Shown: piece after piece, positions 1 to 6,839 of the stretch
How the letters are laid out: each line of letters begins with the position of its first letter
Position numbering within the stretch: position 1 is the stretch's first letter
Assembly: GCA_964563535.1 (NCBI GenBank)
Contig: CAZLXP010000100.1
Coordinates: 1 to 9,758 of the forward strand
Length of the DNA stretch: 9,758 bases
Source: WVWN01 sp964563535
GTDB lineage: Bacteria > RBG-13-66-14 > B26-G2 > WVWN01
Direction of reading: 5' to 3'
Notes under the pieces: generated by a model
Told to the model about the DNA's origin: nothing
Seen by the model: the letters and a program-made list of their open reading frames with translations, nothing else
Database searches by the model: none
Position numbers and translations under genes: made by a program

Positions 1-2
1 GT

Positions 3-1193
3 TGGACGTTCGTTATTTTGGGCGTTGCGTTGGCGCTCCGCTTGGGATATGCCGCGGCGGCGCCACCGCCGCCCATCTCGGACGAAAGGCATTACGACGC
101 GCTGGCGCGTAGCTTAGCCGCCGGCGGGGGTTACGTCGAGGACGGGACCCCGACCGCGTATTGGCCGGTGGGTTATCCTGCGCTCCTGGCGGCTTTTTAC
201 GTAGTCTTCGGCTTCCATTATCTTCCCGTAATAATTTTGCAAGCGGTCCTGGGCGCGGCGACGGCGGTATTGACGTGGCGCCTCGCGTCGTTGTTTTGGG
301 CCGAGCGGTCCGCTCGGGCGGCCGGTTTAATCGTCGCCGTTTTGCCGAGCCAGGTAGCGTACGCGGCGCGACTCTTCCCGGCGGTGGCCTTCGGTTTCGT
401 AGCCGTCGTCGCGACGTACGTGATAATAAGATACCGTCGGTTGGTCGCCGCCGCCGGCGCCGGGTTCTTAACGGGGGCCGGCGCGCTGGCGGCGCCGGTG
501 CTTTTACCGCTGCCCGGGGTGTTTTTCGTCATCGACCTTTTGGCGGGCCGGAACTGGCGGCGGGGGCTAGGCCGCGCCGCCGTTGCCGCGGCGGTTATGG
601 CGGCCGTCGTCGCGCCGTGGACTTACCGCAATTGGCGTGTCTTCGGCGTTTTAGTGCCGGTCTCGACGAACGGCGGCGTAATATTGTGGATGGGGAACAA
701 CGCGGGCGCGGACGGTTGTTATACTTTTCCTCTCAGCCCGGCGAATCCCCTTTGGCTGGTTTCGGACGAGGTGCAACGGGACCGCCTCGGCCGCGCCCTT
801 ACGTTGGATTTTATCCGCCGCCACCCGGAGTCGTTTTTAAAACTCGTCGTCCCGAAGTTCGCCAACCTTTACGCGAGCGACATTTCGGCCTTCCAATACG
901 GCGCCGCCGTTTACGGCGTGGACGTGGCGGCGTCGGCCCGAGGGTTTCCGGCGCGTTTAAGCCAAGGCCTTTATGCCTTACTTTGGTTGGGTTTTGCGGT
1001 CGCCCTGTTCAAATGGCGCCGGCGAACGTTTGCCGGGACCGCGGGAAAGATGCCGTTGGCCGCGGCCCTCGTCGTACCCGCATATTTGACGGTTTTTTAC
1101 CTCGTCTTCCACGGCCTCGACCGCTACCATTTTCCGATGGTGCCGTTTATGGCCATCGTGGCCGCGGGCGTGTTCGGGGATAGCGAAACGTAA
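3..1193 (+). CDS. GT-C family membrane glycosyltransferase (PMT/ArnT-like), 5' partial
   Basis: Probable polyprenyl-phosphate-sugar-dependent glycosyltransferase of the GT39/PMT_2 type, an integral membrane enzyme that moves sugars onto lipid or protein acceptors on the outer face of the membrane. The frame is open to the window edge (codons W-T-F-V-I before the TTG at 18), and those residues extend the first hydrophobic helix, so the true start probably lies upstream. Residue numbers below count from that TTG. Visible family features are the acidic DERHY motif of the first extracytoplasmic loop (about 22-26), YWPVGYP (48-54), PWTYRNW then TNGG and GNN (200-229), and a C-terminal RYHFPMVPF (369-377) before the last helix. 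I see roughly eight or more hydrophobic segments. The remaining length of about 390 residues is shorter than many family members, partly because of the cut. Donor and acceptor cannot be read from sequence. It ends at a TAA and faces thiC across a shared terminator. Confidence 0.8.
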   Translation, partial: WTFVILGVALALRLGYAAAAPPPPISDERHYDALARSLAAGGGYVEDGTPTAYWPVGYPALLAAFYVVFGFHYLPVIILQAVLGAATAVLTWRLASLFWAERSARAAGLIVAVLPSQVAYAARLFPAVAFGFVAVVATYVIIRYRRLVAAAGAGFLTGAGALAAPVLLPLPGVFFVIDLLAGRNWRRGLGRAAVAAAVMAAVVAPWTYRNWRVFGVLVPVSTNGGVILWMGNNAGADGCYTFPLSPANPLWLVSDEVQRDRLGRALTLDFIRRHPESFLKLVVPKFANLYASDISAFQYGAAVYGVDVAASARGFPARLSQGLYALLWLGFAVALFKWRRRTFAGTAGKMPLAAALVVPAYLTVFYLVFHGLDRYHFPMVPFMAIVAAGVFGDSET

Positions 1194-1261
1194 CGGGATA
1201 CGTCGTTTAAATCATCCGGCAGGAGTTTTAAATTTTCGCCGCGCGTAACGTTATATAATCG

Positions 1262-1286
1262 AAAACCGGCCGCGGGGCCGGTTTTT
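1262..1286. terminator. bidirectional rho-independent terminator
   Basis: A perfect 10-bp inverted repeat (AAAACCGGCC / GGCCGGTTTT) encloses a GCGG loop. It is followed by a further T on the + strand, and the same stem gives a T-run on the - strand. It lies in the 113-bp gap between two convergent genes and can serve both the glycosyltransferase and thiC. The rest of that gap (1194-1261) shows nothing I can name. Confidence 0.88.
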
Positions 1287-1306
1287 GTTCGACGTCGCGG
1301 ATTATC

Positions 1307-2596
1307 TTAGTCCGCCAGCGCCTTTTCGGAAAGCTTGATGGCGCACATATTGGAACACATGGTGCACGTATCGGCTTCGATTTTAGGGGCGTTTTCGCGG
1401 CGGCGCCGCGCCGGTTCGGCCGGGTCGACGGCAAGTTCGGCCTGCCGCGCCCAATCGAAGCTTTTACGCGCCCGCGACATTTCCAAGTCCCAGTCGGCTG
1501 CGCCCGGTATGCCTTTGGCGACGTCGCCGGCGTGCGCGGCGATGCGCGACGCGACCACGCCCAGCCGCACGTCTTCCGGGCCGGGGAGGCTGAGGTGTTC
1601 GGCCGGGGTGACGTAGCACAGGAAGTCCACGCCCGCGGCCGCGGCCGCGGCGCCGCCGATCGCCGCGGTGATGTGGTCGTATCCGGGGGCGACGTCCGTG
1701 ACGAGCGGCCCGAGGGTGTAGAAGGGCGCGCCGCCGCTAAGCTGTTTTTGGAGGCGGACGTGCTCGGCAACGGTGTTGAGGGGCATATGGCCCGGGCCCT
1801 CAAGCATGACTTGCGCGCCGCGGCGCCGCGCGAGCTTCGCCAGTTCGGCCAGCGTAAGGAGTTCGGTTATCTGGGCGCGGTCGTTGGCGTCGGCGAGGGA
1901 GCCGGGCCTGAGGCCGTCGCCGAGCGAGAACGTGAAGTCGTATGCCAGCGCGAGGTCGATCAAGCGGTCGAAAAACTCGTAGAACGGGTTTTCGGCCTTG
2001 CGGCGCGCCATCCACCCGGCCATAAGGGCGCCGCCGCGCGAGACGATGTCGAGCTCGCGGCCCTGGTTCTTGAGCCGCTCCACCGCGTAACGCGTAACGC
2101 CCGCGTGCAGCGTCATAAACGATACGCCGTCCTGGGCGTGTTCCTCCACCAATTCGAACATCTCGTCTACGGAGGTATCCTCGAATTCGCGGCCGTCGTC
2201 CTCGGCTTTCGTCGCGACCTCGTATATGGGCACCGTGCCCAGCGGCAGCGACGTCTCCGCCAGGATAGCTTTCCGTATGGCCCGCAAGTCGCCGCCGGTG
2301 GACAGGTCCATCAACGCGTCGGCGCCCGCCTCCTCGGCGACCCGGGCTTTGCATAGCTCGAGCTGGACGTCGGCATGGTCCCGGCTCGAGCCGATGTTGG
2401 CGTTAACCTTGGTCCGGAGGTCTTTGCCGATGGCGACGGCGCGAACCCGCTCGTCCAGTTTTTTATTGAAGGGAAGGACCGTTACGCCTTCCGCGATGGC
2501 GGCGCGCAACGATTCGGCCGGAACGTTTTCGGCCGCCGCGGCCCGCGTCACCTCATTAGTCACGCGGCCTTCTACGGCCGCCTTGAGCTGCGTCAT
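1307..2596 (-). CDS. thiC: phosphomethylpyrimidine synthase ThiC (short form)
   Basis: Radical SAM enzyme that converts 5-aminoimidazole ribotide to hydroxymethylpyrimidine phosphate, the pyrimidine half of thiamin. At 429 residues it is the short form; E. coli ThiC is about 630. Recognisable family blocks in order are NANIGSS (65-71), MDLSTGGD (96-103), PIYE (123-126), SRGGALMAGWM (186-196), SLGDGLRPG (224-232), EGPGHMP (266-272), and LCYVTPAEHL (326-335). The [4Fe-4S] cysteines are at 411, 414 and 418, giving CX2CX3C, one residue tighter than the CX2CX4C I know from E. coli. The ATG at 2596 fits a promoter immediately upstream and a GGAG about 11 bases before the start. The paralogue BzaF (5-hydroxybenzimidazole synthase for cobamides) is a less likely alternative. 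It is divergent from fhs and has no visible TPP riboswitch. Confidence 0.92.
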   Translation of the reverse strand: MTQLKAAVEGRVTNEVTRAAAAENVPAESLRAAIAEGVTVLPFNKKLDERVRAVAIGKDLRTKVNANIGSSRDHADVQLELCKARVAEEAGADALMDLSTGGDLRAIRKAILAETSLPLGTVPIYEVATKAEDDGREFEDTSVDEMFELVEEHAQDGVSFMTLHAGVTRYAVERLKNQGRELDIVSRGGALMAGWMARRKAENPFYEFFDRLIDLALAYDFTFSLGDGLRPGSLADANDRAQITELLTLAELAKLARRRGAQVMLEGPGHMPLNTVAEHVRLQKQLSGGAPFYTLGPLVTDVAPGYDHITAAIGGAAAAAAGVDFLCYVTPAEHLSLPGPEDVRLGVVASRIAAHAGDVAKGIPGAADWDLEMSRARKSFDWARQAELAVDPAEPARRRRENAPKIEADTCTMCSNMCAIKLSEKALAD

Positions 2597-2620
2597 AAGA
2601 GAATCATCTCCGCAACGCTA

Positions 2621-2649
2621 ATTTTATTAAATTATTGTATAAAAGTCAA
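2621..2649 (-). promoter_or_regulatory. sigma70-type promoter of thiC
   Basis: On the - strand, TTGACT (2649-2644) and TAAAAT (2626-2621) are separated by exactly 17 bases. Transcription would start near 2614, leaving a leader of under 20 bases before the thiC ATG, too short for a THI-box. Confidence 0.8.
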
Positions 2650-2716
2650 GCCGATTCCCGTTTCGTTATTCGCCGCGGTGCGGAGGAGCTACGGTTTTCG
2701 GCCCCGGTCGTTTATC

Positions 2717-2745
2717 TTGATTGATGTTTATAAGGTAATTATAAT
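2717..2745 (+). promoter_or_regulatory. sigma70-type promoter of fhs
   Basis: TTGATT (2717-2722) and a consensus TATAAT (2740-2745) are separated by 17 bases. Initiation near 2752 would give a leader of about 56 bases. The fhs ribosome binding site AGGAG lies 7 bases before the ATG. Confidence 0.82.
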
Positions 2746-2807
2746 AATATCCGAAGAAGATAATGAGGAACGGTTTTTATGGGCCGGTTTAATCGCGAGG
2801 AGATTAT

Positions 2808-4478
2808 ATGCCTACCGACCTCGAGATCGCGCGCGCGGCGACGATGCGCCCTATCGTAGACGTCGCCGCCGATTTGGGTTTGTCCGAAGACAACGTCGAG
2901 TTATACGGCCGTTATAAGGCCAAGGTTAAGCTCGACGTTCTCGAAGACCGGCGGGACAAATTGAGCGATAACCTCGTCCTCGTATCCGCCATTACGCCTA
3001 CGCCGGCAGGGGAGGGCAAGACGACGACTTCCATCGGCCTCGCGATGGGCCTGGCGCGGTTGGGCGAGCGGGCCTGTCTGGCGCTCCGCGAGCCGAGCCT
3101 GGGGCCGGCGTTGGGTATGAAGGGCGGCGCTACCGGCGGCGGCATGAGCCAGGTCCTTCCGATGCAGGACATCAACCTTCACTTCACCGGCGACATCCAC
3201 GCCGTAGGCGCGGCCCACAACCTTCTGGCGGCGATGGTCGACAACCATATCTATCGCCGCCTCGAGCCCATGCTCGACCCGCGCCGCGTCCGGTGGGGAA
3301 GGGTCCTCGACGTGAACGACCGCGAGTTGCGATACGTCGTCGTCGGCCTCGGCAAGCCCACCGACGGCGTACCGCACGAGTCTTTCTTCGATATCACCGC
3401 GGCCTCGGAGGTTATGGCCATACTATGCCTGGCCGAGGATTTGCGCGACCTCAAGCGCCGCCTCGGCAGTATCCTCGTGGGTTTCACGTATAAGCGCGAG
3501 CCGGTATACGCCCGCGCCCTGGGCGCCGCGGGCGCGATGACGGCCCTGCTGCGCGACGCCCTCAACCCCAATCTCGTCCAGACCCTCGAGGGGACGCCGG
3601 CTTTCGTCCACGGCGGCCCCTTCGCCAATATCGCCCAGGGGACCAACTCGGTCGTCGCGACGAAGATGGCATTAGCGCTGAGCGATTGGTGCGTCACGGA
3701 GGCCGGTTTCGGCTTCGACCTGGGCGCGGAAAAATTCTTCGACATCAAGTGCGTCTCCGCCGGCCTCGACCCGTGCGCGGTAGTGTTGGTGGCGACGGTC
3801 CGCGCGCTCAAAATGCACGGCGGCAAGGCGCTCGACGAGCTTGGCGAGCCGGACGCCGCGGCGGTGGAGCTCGGCCTGCCCAACCTCGTCAAACACCTCG
3901 AGAGCATCAGCTATTTCAAAGAATCGCCCGTCGTGGCCTTGAACAGATTCACCGCGGACAGCGACGACGAAATAAACGTCGTCCGTCGCTTCTGCGAGGG
4001 GGTGGGCCATCCCTTCGCCGTCTTCGACGGTTGGGCGCGGGGCGGCGAGGGGAGCGTCGAGTTGGCGGAGGTCGTGCGCGACGCCGGCTGCCGGCTGCAC
4101 GTTCGGTTCCAGCCGATGTATAAGCCGGAGGATAGCGTCGAGGACAAAATCTACGCCGTCGCCCACAAGGTCTACGGCGCGCAGAAGGTCGATTACACCC
4201 TTCAAGCCCAAGACGACCTTAAGCGCATCTATAAGCTCGGCTACGGCAAGTTGCCGGTCTGCATCGCGAAAACGCAGAAGTCTTTGTCGGATAATCCGGA
4301 CCTCTTGGGGCGGCCTAAGGACTTCCTCGTTACCGTGCGCCAAATCATCATCAACGCCGGCGCCGGTTTCCTCGTGCCGCTTACCGGCGAAATTATTAGG
4401 ATGCCGGGTCTACCCGCGGAGCCCGTCGCGAAGCGGCTCGACGTCGACGAGGAAGGTAATATCGTGGGCTTGGAGTGA
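2808..4478 (+). CDS. fhs: formate-tetrahydrofolate ligase
   Basis: Cytoplasmic enzyme joining formate to tetrahydrofolate with ATP to give 10-formyl-THF. It feeds purine and formyl-Met synthesis and, in acetogens and many anaerobes, the methyl branch of the Wood-Ljungdahl pathway. The length (556 residues) is normal for the family. The P-loop is in TPTPAGEGKTTTSIG (63-77), followed by the family block around REPSLGPALGMKGGATGGG (94-112). The C-terminal part carries the conserved NAGAGFLVPLTGEIIRMPGLP-type block. The ATG is supported by AGGAG at good spacing and by the N-terminal MPTDLEIA, typical of the family. It is a single-gene transcription unit with its own promoter and terminator. No other Wood-Ljungdahl gene is in the window, so a full pathway cannot be claimed. 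Confidence 0.97.
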   Translation: MPTDLEIARAATMRPIVDVAADLGLSEDNVELYGRYKAKVKLDVLEDRRDKLSDNLVLVSAITPTPAGEGKTTTSIGLAMGLARLGERACLALREPSLGPALGMKGGATGGGMSQVLPMQDINLHFTGDIHAVGAAHNLLAAMVDNHIYRRLEPMLDPRRVRWGRVLDVNDRELRYVVVGLGKPTDGVPHESFFDITAASEVMAILCLAEDLRDLKRRLGSILVGFTYKREPVYARALGAAGAMTALLRDALNPNLVQTLEGTPAFVHGGPFANIAQGTNSVVATKMALALSDWCVTEAGFGFDLGAEKFFDIKCVSAGLDPCAVVLVATVRALKMHGGKALDELGEPDAAAVELGLPNLVKHLESISYFKESPVVALNRFTADSDDEINVVRRFCEGVGHPFAVFDGWARGGEGSVELAEVVRDAGCRLHVRFQPMYKPEDSVEDKIYAVAHKVYGAQKVDYTLQAQDDLKRIYKLGYGKLPVCIAKTQKSLSDNPDLLGRPKDFLVTVRQIIINAGAGFLVPLTGEIIRMPGLPAEPVAKRLDVDEEGNIVGLE

Positions 4479-4501
4479 GTTAATTTTATTTTAAAAGAAA
4501 T

Positions 4502-4527
4502 AAAAAGGCCGCCCTGGGGGCGGCTTT
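4502..4527. terminator. bidirectional rho-independent terminator after fhs and the five-gene operon
   Basis: GCCGCCC (4508-4514) pairs with GGGCGGC (4518-4524) around a 3-base loop. On the - strand the stem is followed by CTTTTTATTT, a good U-tract. On the + strand only TTT follows, so it should stop the leftward operon better than fhs. Confidence 0.82.
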
Positions 4528-4542
4528 ACGTTAGGTCTCTCG

Positions 4543-5319
4543 TTACTTAAACAAAGTTTTAATTCTACCTAAGGACGCCGGCGCGACCCCGATACCGCTT
4601 GGACAATGAATTTTCCAAATATACCCGGATGGGCTAGTAGTCGAGAGCCACAAGTAGCCGCCGAGGTACGCGGAGCCGTAGGGGCGGTCGGCGGGCGCTG
4701 CGAACGAGGCTACCAGCGAGCCGGAAGTCGTATACCCGAATACGTGCATGGATATAATTTCTTGAGGTATCCAAATAATTTCGTTAACGTAATCCCAGGC
4801 GGGGTCGCGGCACGCGGATTCGGGCACGAAAGAGCCGATGAGGCTACCAACCGTCGTGTAACGCCAGACGCGCGGCCTCCAGTTATCTTGACTGATTATT
4901 GCCTTTAAAGTTCCTTCTTGCGTCGGGATACCCTGGCAATCGAGGCCGCCGAATTGCGCGTTCGGGTTCACGCCGAACGACGAGTAGATGCTGCCGGAGG
5001 ACTCGGCGCACCGCGCTATCGCGGCTGCGCCGCCGCGGCATCCTATCCAAATATATCCGCCATATTCGTAGCCGAGGCCGCTTGTCGTACTACCGAAGGG
5101 TGAGGGAAAGGAGCCGGCCAACGAGCCGTTGGAGGGTATAACCCGATAGACGACGTCGGTGGTGGTATGAGTATAGACGTATAAGTAGGTACCGCTTATC
5201 GCCAGTGCCTGAGGCACGCCGGCCGGCGACGGGAACGATTGCACGACGTCGCCCAGGTTGGCGTACGCAACCGCCGCGTTTAACGTCAAAATTAAACTTA
5301 AAGTAAAACTCGGTTTCGT
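4543..5319 (-). CDS. secreted beta-propeller-like repeat protein, apparent ACG start (gene E)
   Basis: Function unknown; a predicted exported protein of 258 residues. Starting at the ACG at 5319-5317 gives a textbook signal peptide: Lys2, a hydrophobic core, and cleavage after A-Y-A at residue 20. A strong Shine-Dalgarno (AGAGGAGGT) sits 8 bases before this ACG. The next candidate, TTG at 5289, would delete half the signal peptide and has no ribosome binding site. The mature part has five copies of a G-[SD]-[LVI]-x-x-SF motif at about residues 23, 65, 109, 158 and 200, spaced 42 to 49 residues and interleaved with aromatic GGYIWIG/GGYLWLS strands. This is the pattern of a beta-propeller-like fold. 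It ends in a short basic tail, SLGRIKTLFK. It lies 34 bases downstream of the radical SAM gene with no terminator between them, so it is probably the last gene of the operon. Base composition is somewhat less GC-rich than its neighbours. Confidence 0.7.
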   Translation of the reverse strand, partial: TKPSFTLSLILTLNAAVAYANLGDVVQSFPSPAGVPQALAISGTYLYVYTHTTTDVVYRVIPSNGSLAGSFPSPFGSTTSGLGYEYGGYIWIGCRGGAAAIARCAESSGSIYSSFGVNPNAQFGGLDCQGIPTQEGTLKAIISQDNWRPRVWRYTTVGSLIGSFVPESACRDPAWDYVNEIIWIPQEIISMHVFGYTTSGSLVASFAAPADRPYGSAYLGGYLWLSTTSPSGYIWKIHCPSGIGVAPASLGRIKTLFK

Positions 5320-5326
5320 AAACGCA

Positions 5327-5335
5327 ACCTCCTCT
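5327..5335 (-). promoter_or_regulatory. Shine-Dalgarno that selects the ACG start
   Basis: AGAGGAGGT on the - strand is the strongest ribosome binding site in the window. No ATG, GTG or TTG in the correct frame lies within normal reach; the codon at 8 bases spacing is ACG. Confidence 0.65.
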
Positions 5336-5353
5336 AAAAATAGCTTTTACGGT

Positions 5354-6838
5354 TTAGCCTACCTGGCTTGCTCGCGTCGCGAGATTTTGAGGAGCGACGC
5401 GCGGGGAGTGGGCGCCGCAGCTCTCGGCGTCGGTTTCCTCCTTGCCCTCCGGCGTCGGGTAGAAGCCGAACTGGCGCAGCGCCGTGAGCTTAGGTAGGAC
5501 GTTATGTTCTAAATCTACGTGGAAGAAGCCGGGGAAGAGGTCCGGGTTATGGATGACGAGGTCGAAGTACGGGCCGTAGCGCTCGGGGAGCTCGACTTCG
5601 CCGCCGACGCAAACCTCGTGGCCGGTGAAGACGAACTCCGGCAAAAGATACGGGCAGAACTCGAGCGCGACCTTGGGCGCCCACTCCTCGTATATCGGCG
5701 TCTGGGGCAACAGCGACAGCAGGCTCGGCAGGATCCGCGCGCCCATCATGCGGAACGAGACCATCTGGAAGAGCGATTGGTTGAAATCCTCCTCGGTCTC
5801 GAACGGAAAGCCCCACACGTAGAAGGCGTCGACGCGGGGAAAAAGCTCTATGGCTTGCGGTATTAGGTCCAGCGTCTCCTGCGCCGTGAAACCTTTCTTG
5901 ATAATTTTAAGTATGCGGTCGGAGCCGGACTCCACGCCGAAGCGGAGCTCGAGGCAGCCGGCGTCGGCCATGGCCTTCATCATCTCGACGTCGCACAGGT
6001 TGACGCGGCCGAACGCCTTCCAGTTGACGTCGAGGCCCGATTCCCCGAGTTCTTTACAGAACGCCATGACCTGCTTCTTACCCGAGACGAAGAACTCGTC
6101 CTGGAAGAGGAAGAGGTCTACGCCGGCCTCGTCGTGCAGGACCTTCATCTCGGCGACGATGTCGCCCGGGCTGCGCGAGTAGCTCTTATAATCCCATACC
6201 GGCGCCACCGAGCAGAACGTGCAGGGGTAGGGACAGCCGCGGCTCGTCATCATGCCGTAACCGGCGTATTTCCCCAGGTCTATTTTGTGCCAGGCGGGGA
6301 AGGGGATGGCGTCGAGGTCGGCCAGGCGCGCGCGGTCACGGTTGTGGACGACGCGGCCGTCGTCGCGGTACGAAATTCCGTTCACCCTCGACAAGTCGCC
6401 ACCCCCGCTAAGAGCGCTTACTAGCTCGGGGCCCGTTACCTCCGCCTCGCCGCGGCATATGACGTCGACCCACGGGAATTTCTTAAGGACCTTATCCTCT
6501 ACCGATTTGGCGCCGACGCCGCCCAGGACCAGTTTACGGTCGGGGTAGCGCTCGCGCAGCGCCTTCGTCGCGAGGAGCGTGAACGGCAGGAGGTTGGCCA
6601 TGCACGACAAGCCGATGACGGGCGCCGGGTCTTTCAGAAAATCGAGGAATACTTCCATGTCGAAGGGGTCGTCGGCGGGGCAGCATTGGTAATCGCGGAA
6701 GTCCACGGCTAAGCCGGCGTCCTCGAGCGCCCGGCTGAGGTAGAGCGGCCCGAGCGGCACGTGCAGCTCGCGCTCCACCTCCTCGCCGTAGCGGATGAAG
6801 AGCATGTTGAGGTTGACGAGCGTAATGTCGCCCGGCAT
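5354..6838 (-). CDS. B12-binding-type radical SAM protein (gene D)
   Basis: Radical S-adenosylmethionine enzyme of the B12-binding-domain class, 494 residues, substrate unknown. The N-terminal region (1-135) looks like the cobalamin-binding Rossmann fold: VNLN near the start, PLGPLYLSRALEDAG (28-42), VIGLSC (74-79), LVLGGVG (103-109), and VDVICRGEAE (124-133). The DxHxxG motif that supplies the cobalt-ligating histidine is not visible. The radical SAM core follows, with CX3CX2C at Cys202, 206 and 209 in SRGCPYPCTFCS, then FQDEFF (245-250), ELRFGVESGSD (297-307) and a GFPFETEED stretch (343-351). I see no SPASM-type cysteine cluster and no obvious leader-binding (RRE) domain. The start codon follows the stop of gene C by one base, so the two are likely co-translated. 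Its place between leader-bearing genes suggests it modifies their products. That is inference; lipid or cofactor methylation are alternatives. Confidence 0.85.
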   Translation of the reverse strand: MPGDITLVNLNMLFIRYGEEVERELHVPLGPLYLSRALEDAGLAVDFRDYQCCPADDPFDMEVFLDFLKDPAPVIGLSCMANLLPFTLLATKALRERYPDRKLVLGGVGAKSVEDKVLKKFPWVDVICRGEAEVTGPELVSALSGGGDLSRVNGISYRDDGRVVHNRDRARLADLDAIPFPAWHKIDLGKYAGYGMMTSRGCPYPCTFCSVAPVWDYKSYSRSPGDIVAEMKVLHDEAGVDLFLFQDEFFVSGKKQVMAFCKELGESGLDVNWKAFGRVNLCDVEMMKAMADAGCLELRFGVESGSDRILKIIKKGFTAQETLDLIPQAIELFPRVDAFYVWGFPFETEEDFNQSLFQMVSFRMMGARILPSLLSLLPQTPIYEEWAPKVALEFCPYLLPEFVFTGHEVCVGGEVELPERYGPYFDLVIHNPDLFPGFFHVDLEHNVLPKLTALRQFGFYPTPEGKEETDAESCGAHSPRVAPQNLATRASQVG

Positions 6839-6839
6839 G

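Larger units (their letters stand above)
2597..2807. promoter_or_regulatory. divergent thiC/fhs control region
   Basis: This 211-bp stretch separates the two divergent starts. It is markedly more AT-rich than the genes and holds one promoter per direction, about 67 bp apart at their -35 boxes. I found no TPP aptamer hallmarks (CTGAGA with ACCTGA-like partner) on the thiC side and no clear operator palindrome. The stretch 2650-2716 between the promoters shows nothing I can name. Confidence 0.65.

Noticed and set aside
161..1183. Long second-frame ORF (340 residues) inside the glycosyltransferase gene
   Set aside because: Arg-, Gly- and Pro-rich translation typical of an out-of-frame read of GC-rich DNA; the main frame has clear family motifs and membrane helices.
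1630..1670. GCGGCC-rich tract in thiC, considered as a possible repeat or hairpin
   Set aside because: Encodes an Ala/Gly-rich loop (GGAAAAAAG) of ThiC in frame; ordinary coding low complexity.
1532..2356. 274-residue + strand ORF antisense to thiC
   Set aside because: Lies wholly within thiC, low-complexity Arg/Gly/Val composition, no family motif; a GC-driven shadow.
2597..2609. Four-codon upstream ORF (ATG ATT CTC TTA TGA) overlapping the thiC start
   Set aside because: Its ATG directly abuts the GGAG with no spacing, so it is unlikely to be translated; probably chance.
3672..4343. 223-residue - strand ORF antisense to fhs (and others at 2901-3377, 3251-3907)
   Set aside because: fhs is unmistakable on the + strand; these antisense frames have no recognisable domain or ribosome binding site I could support.
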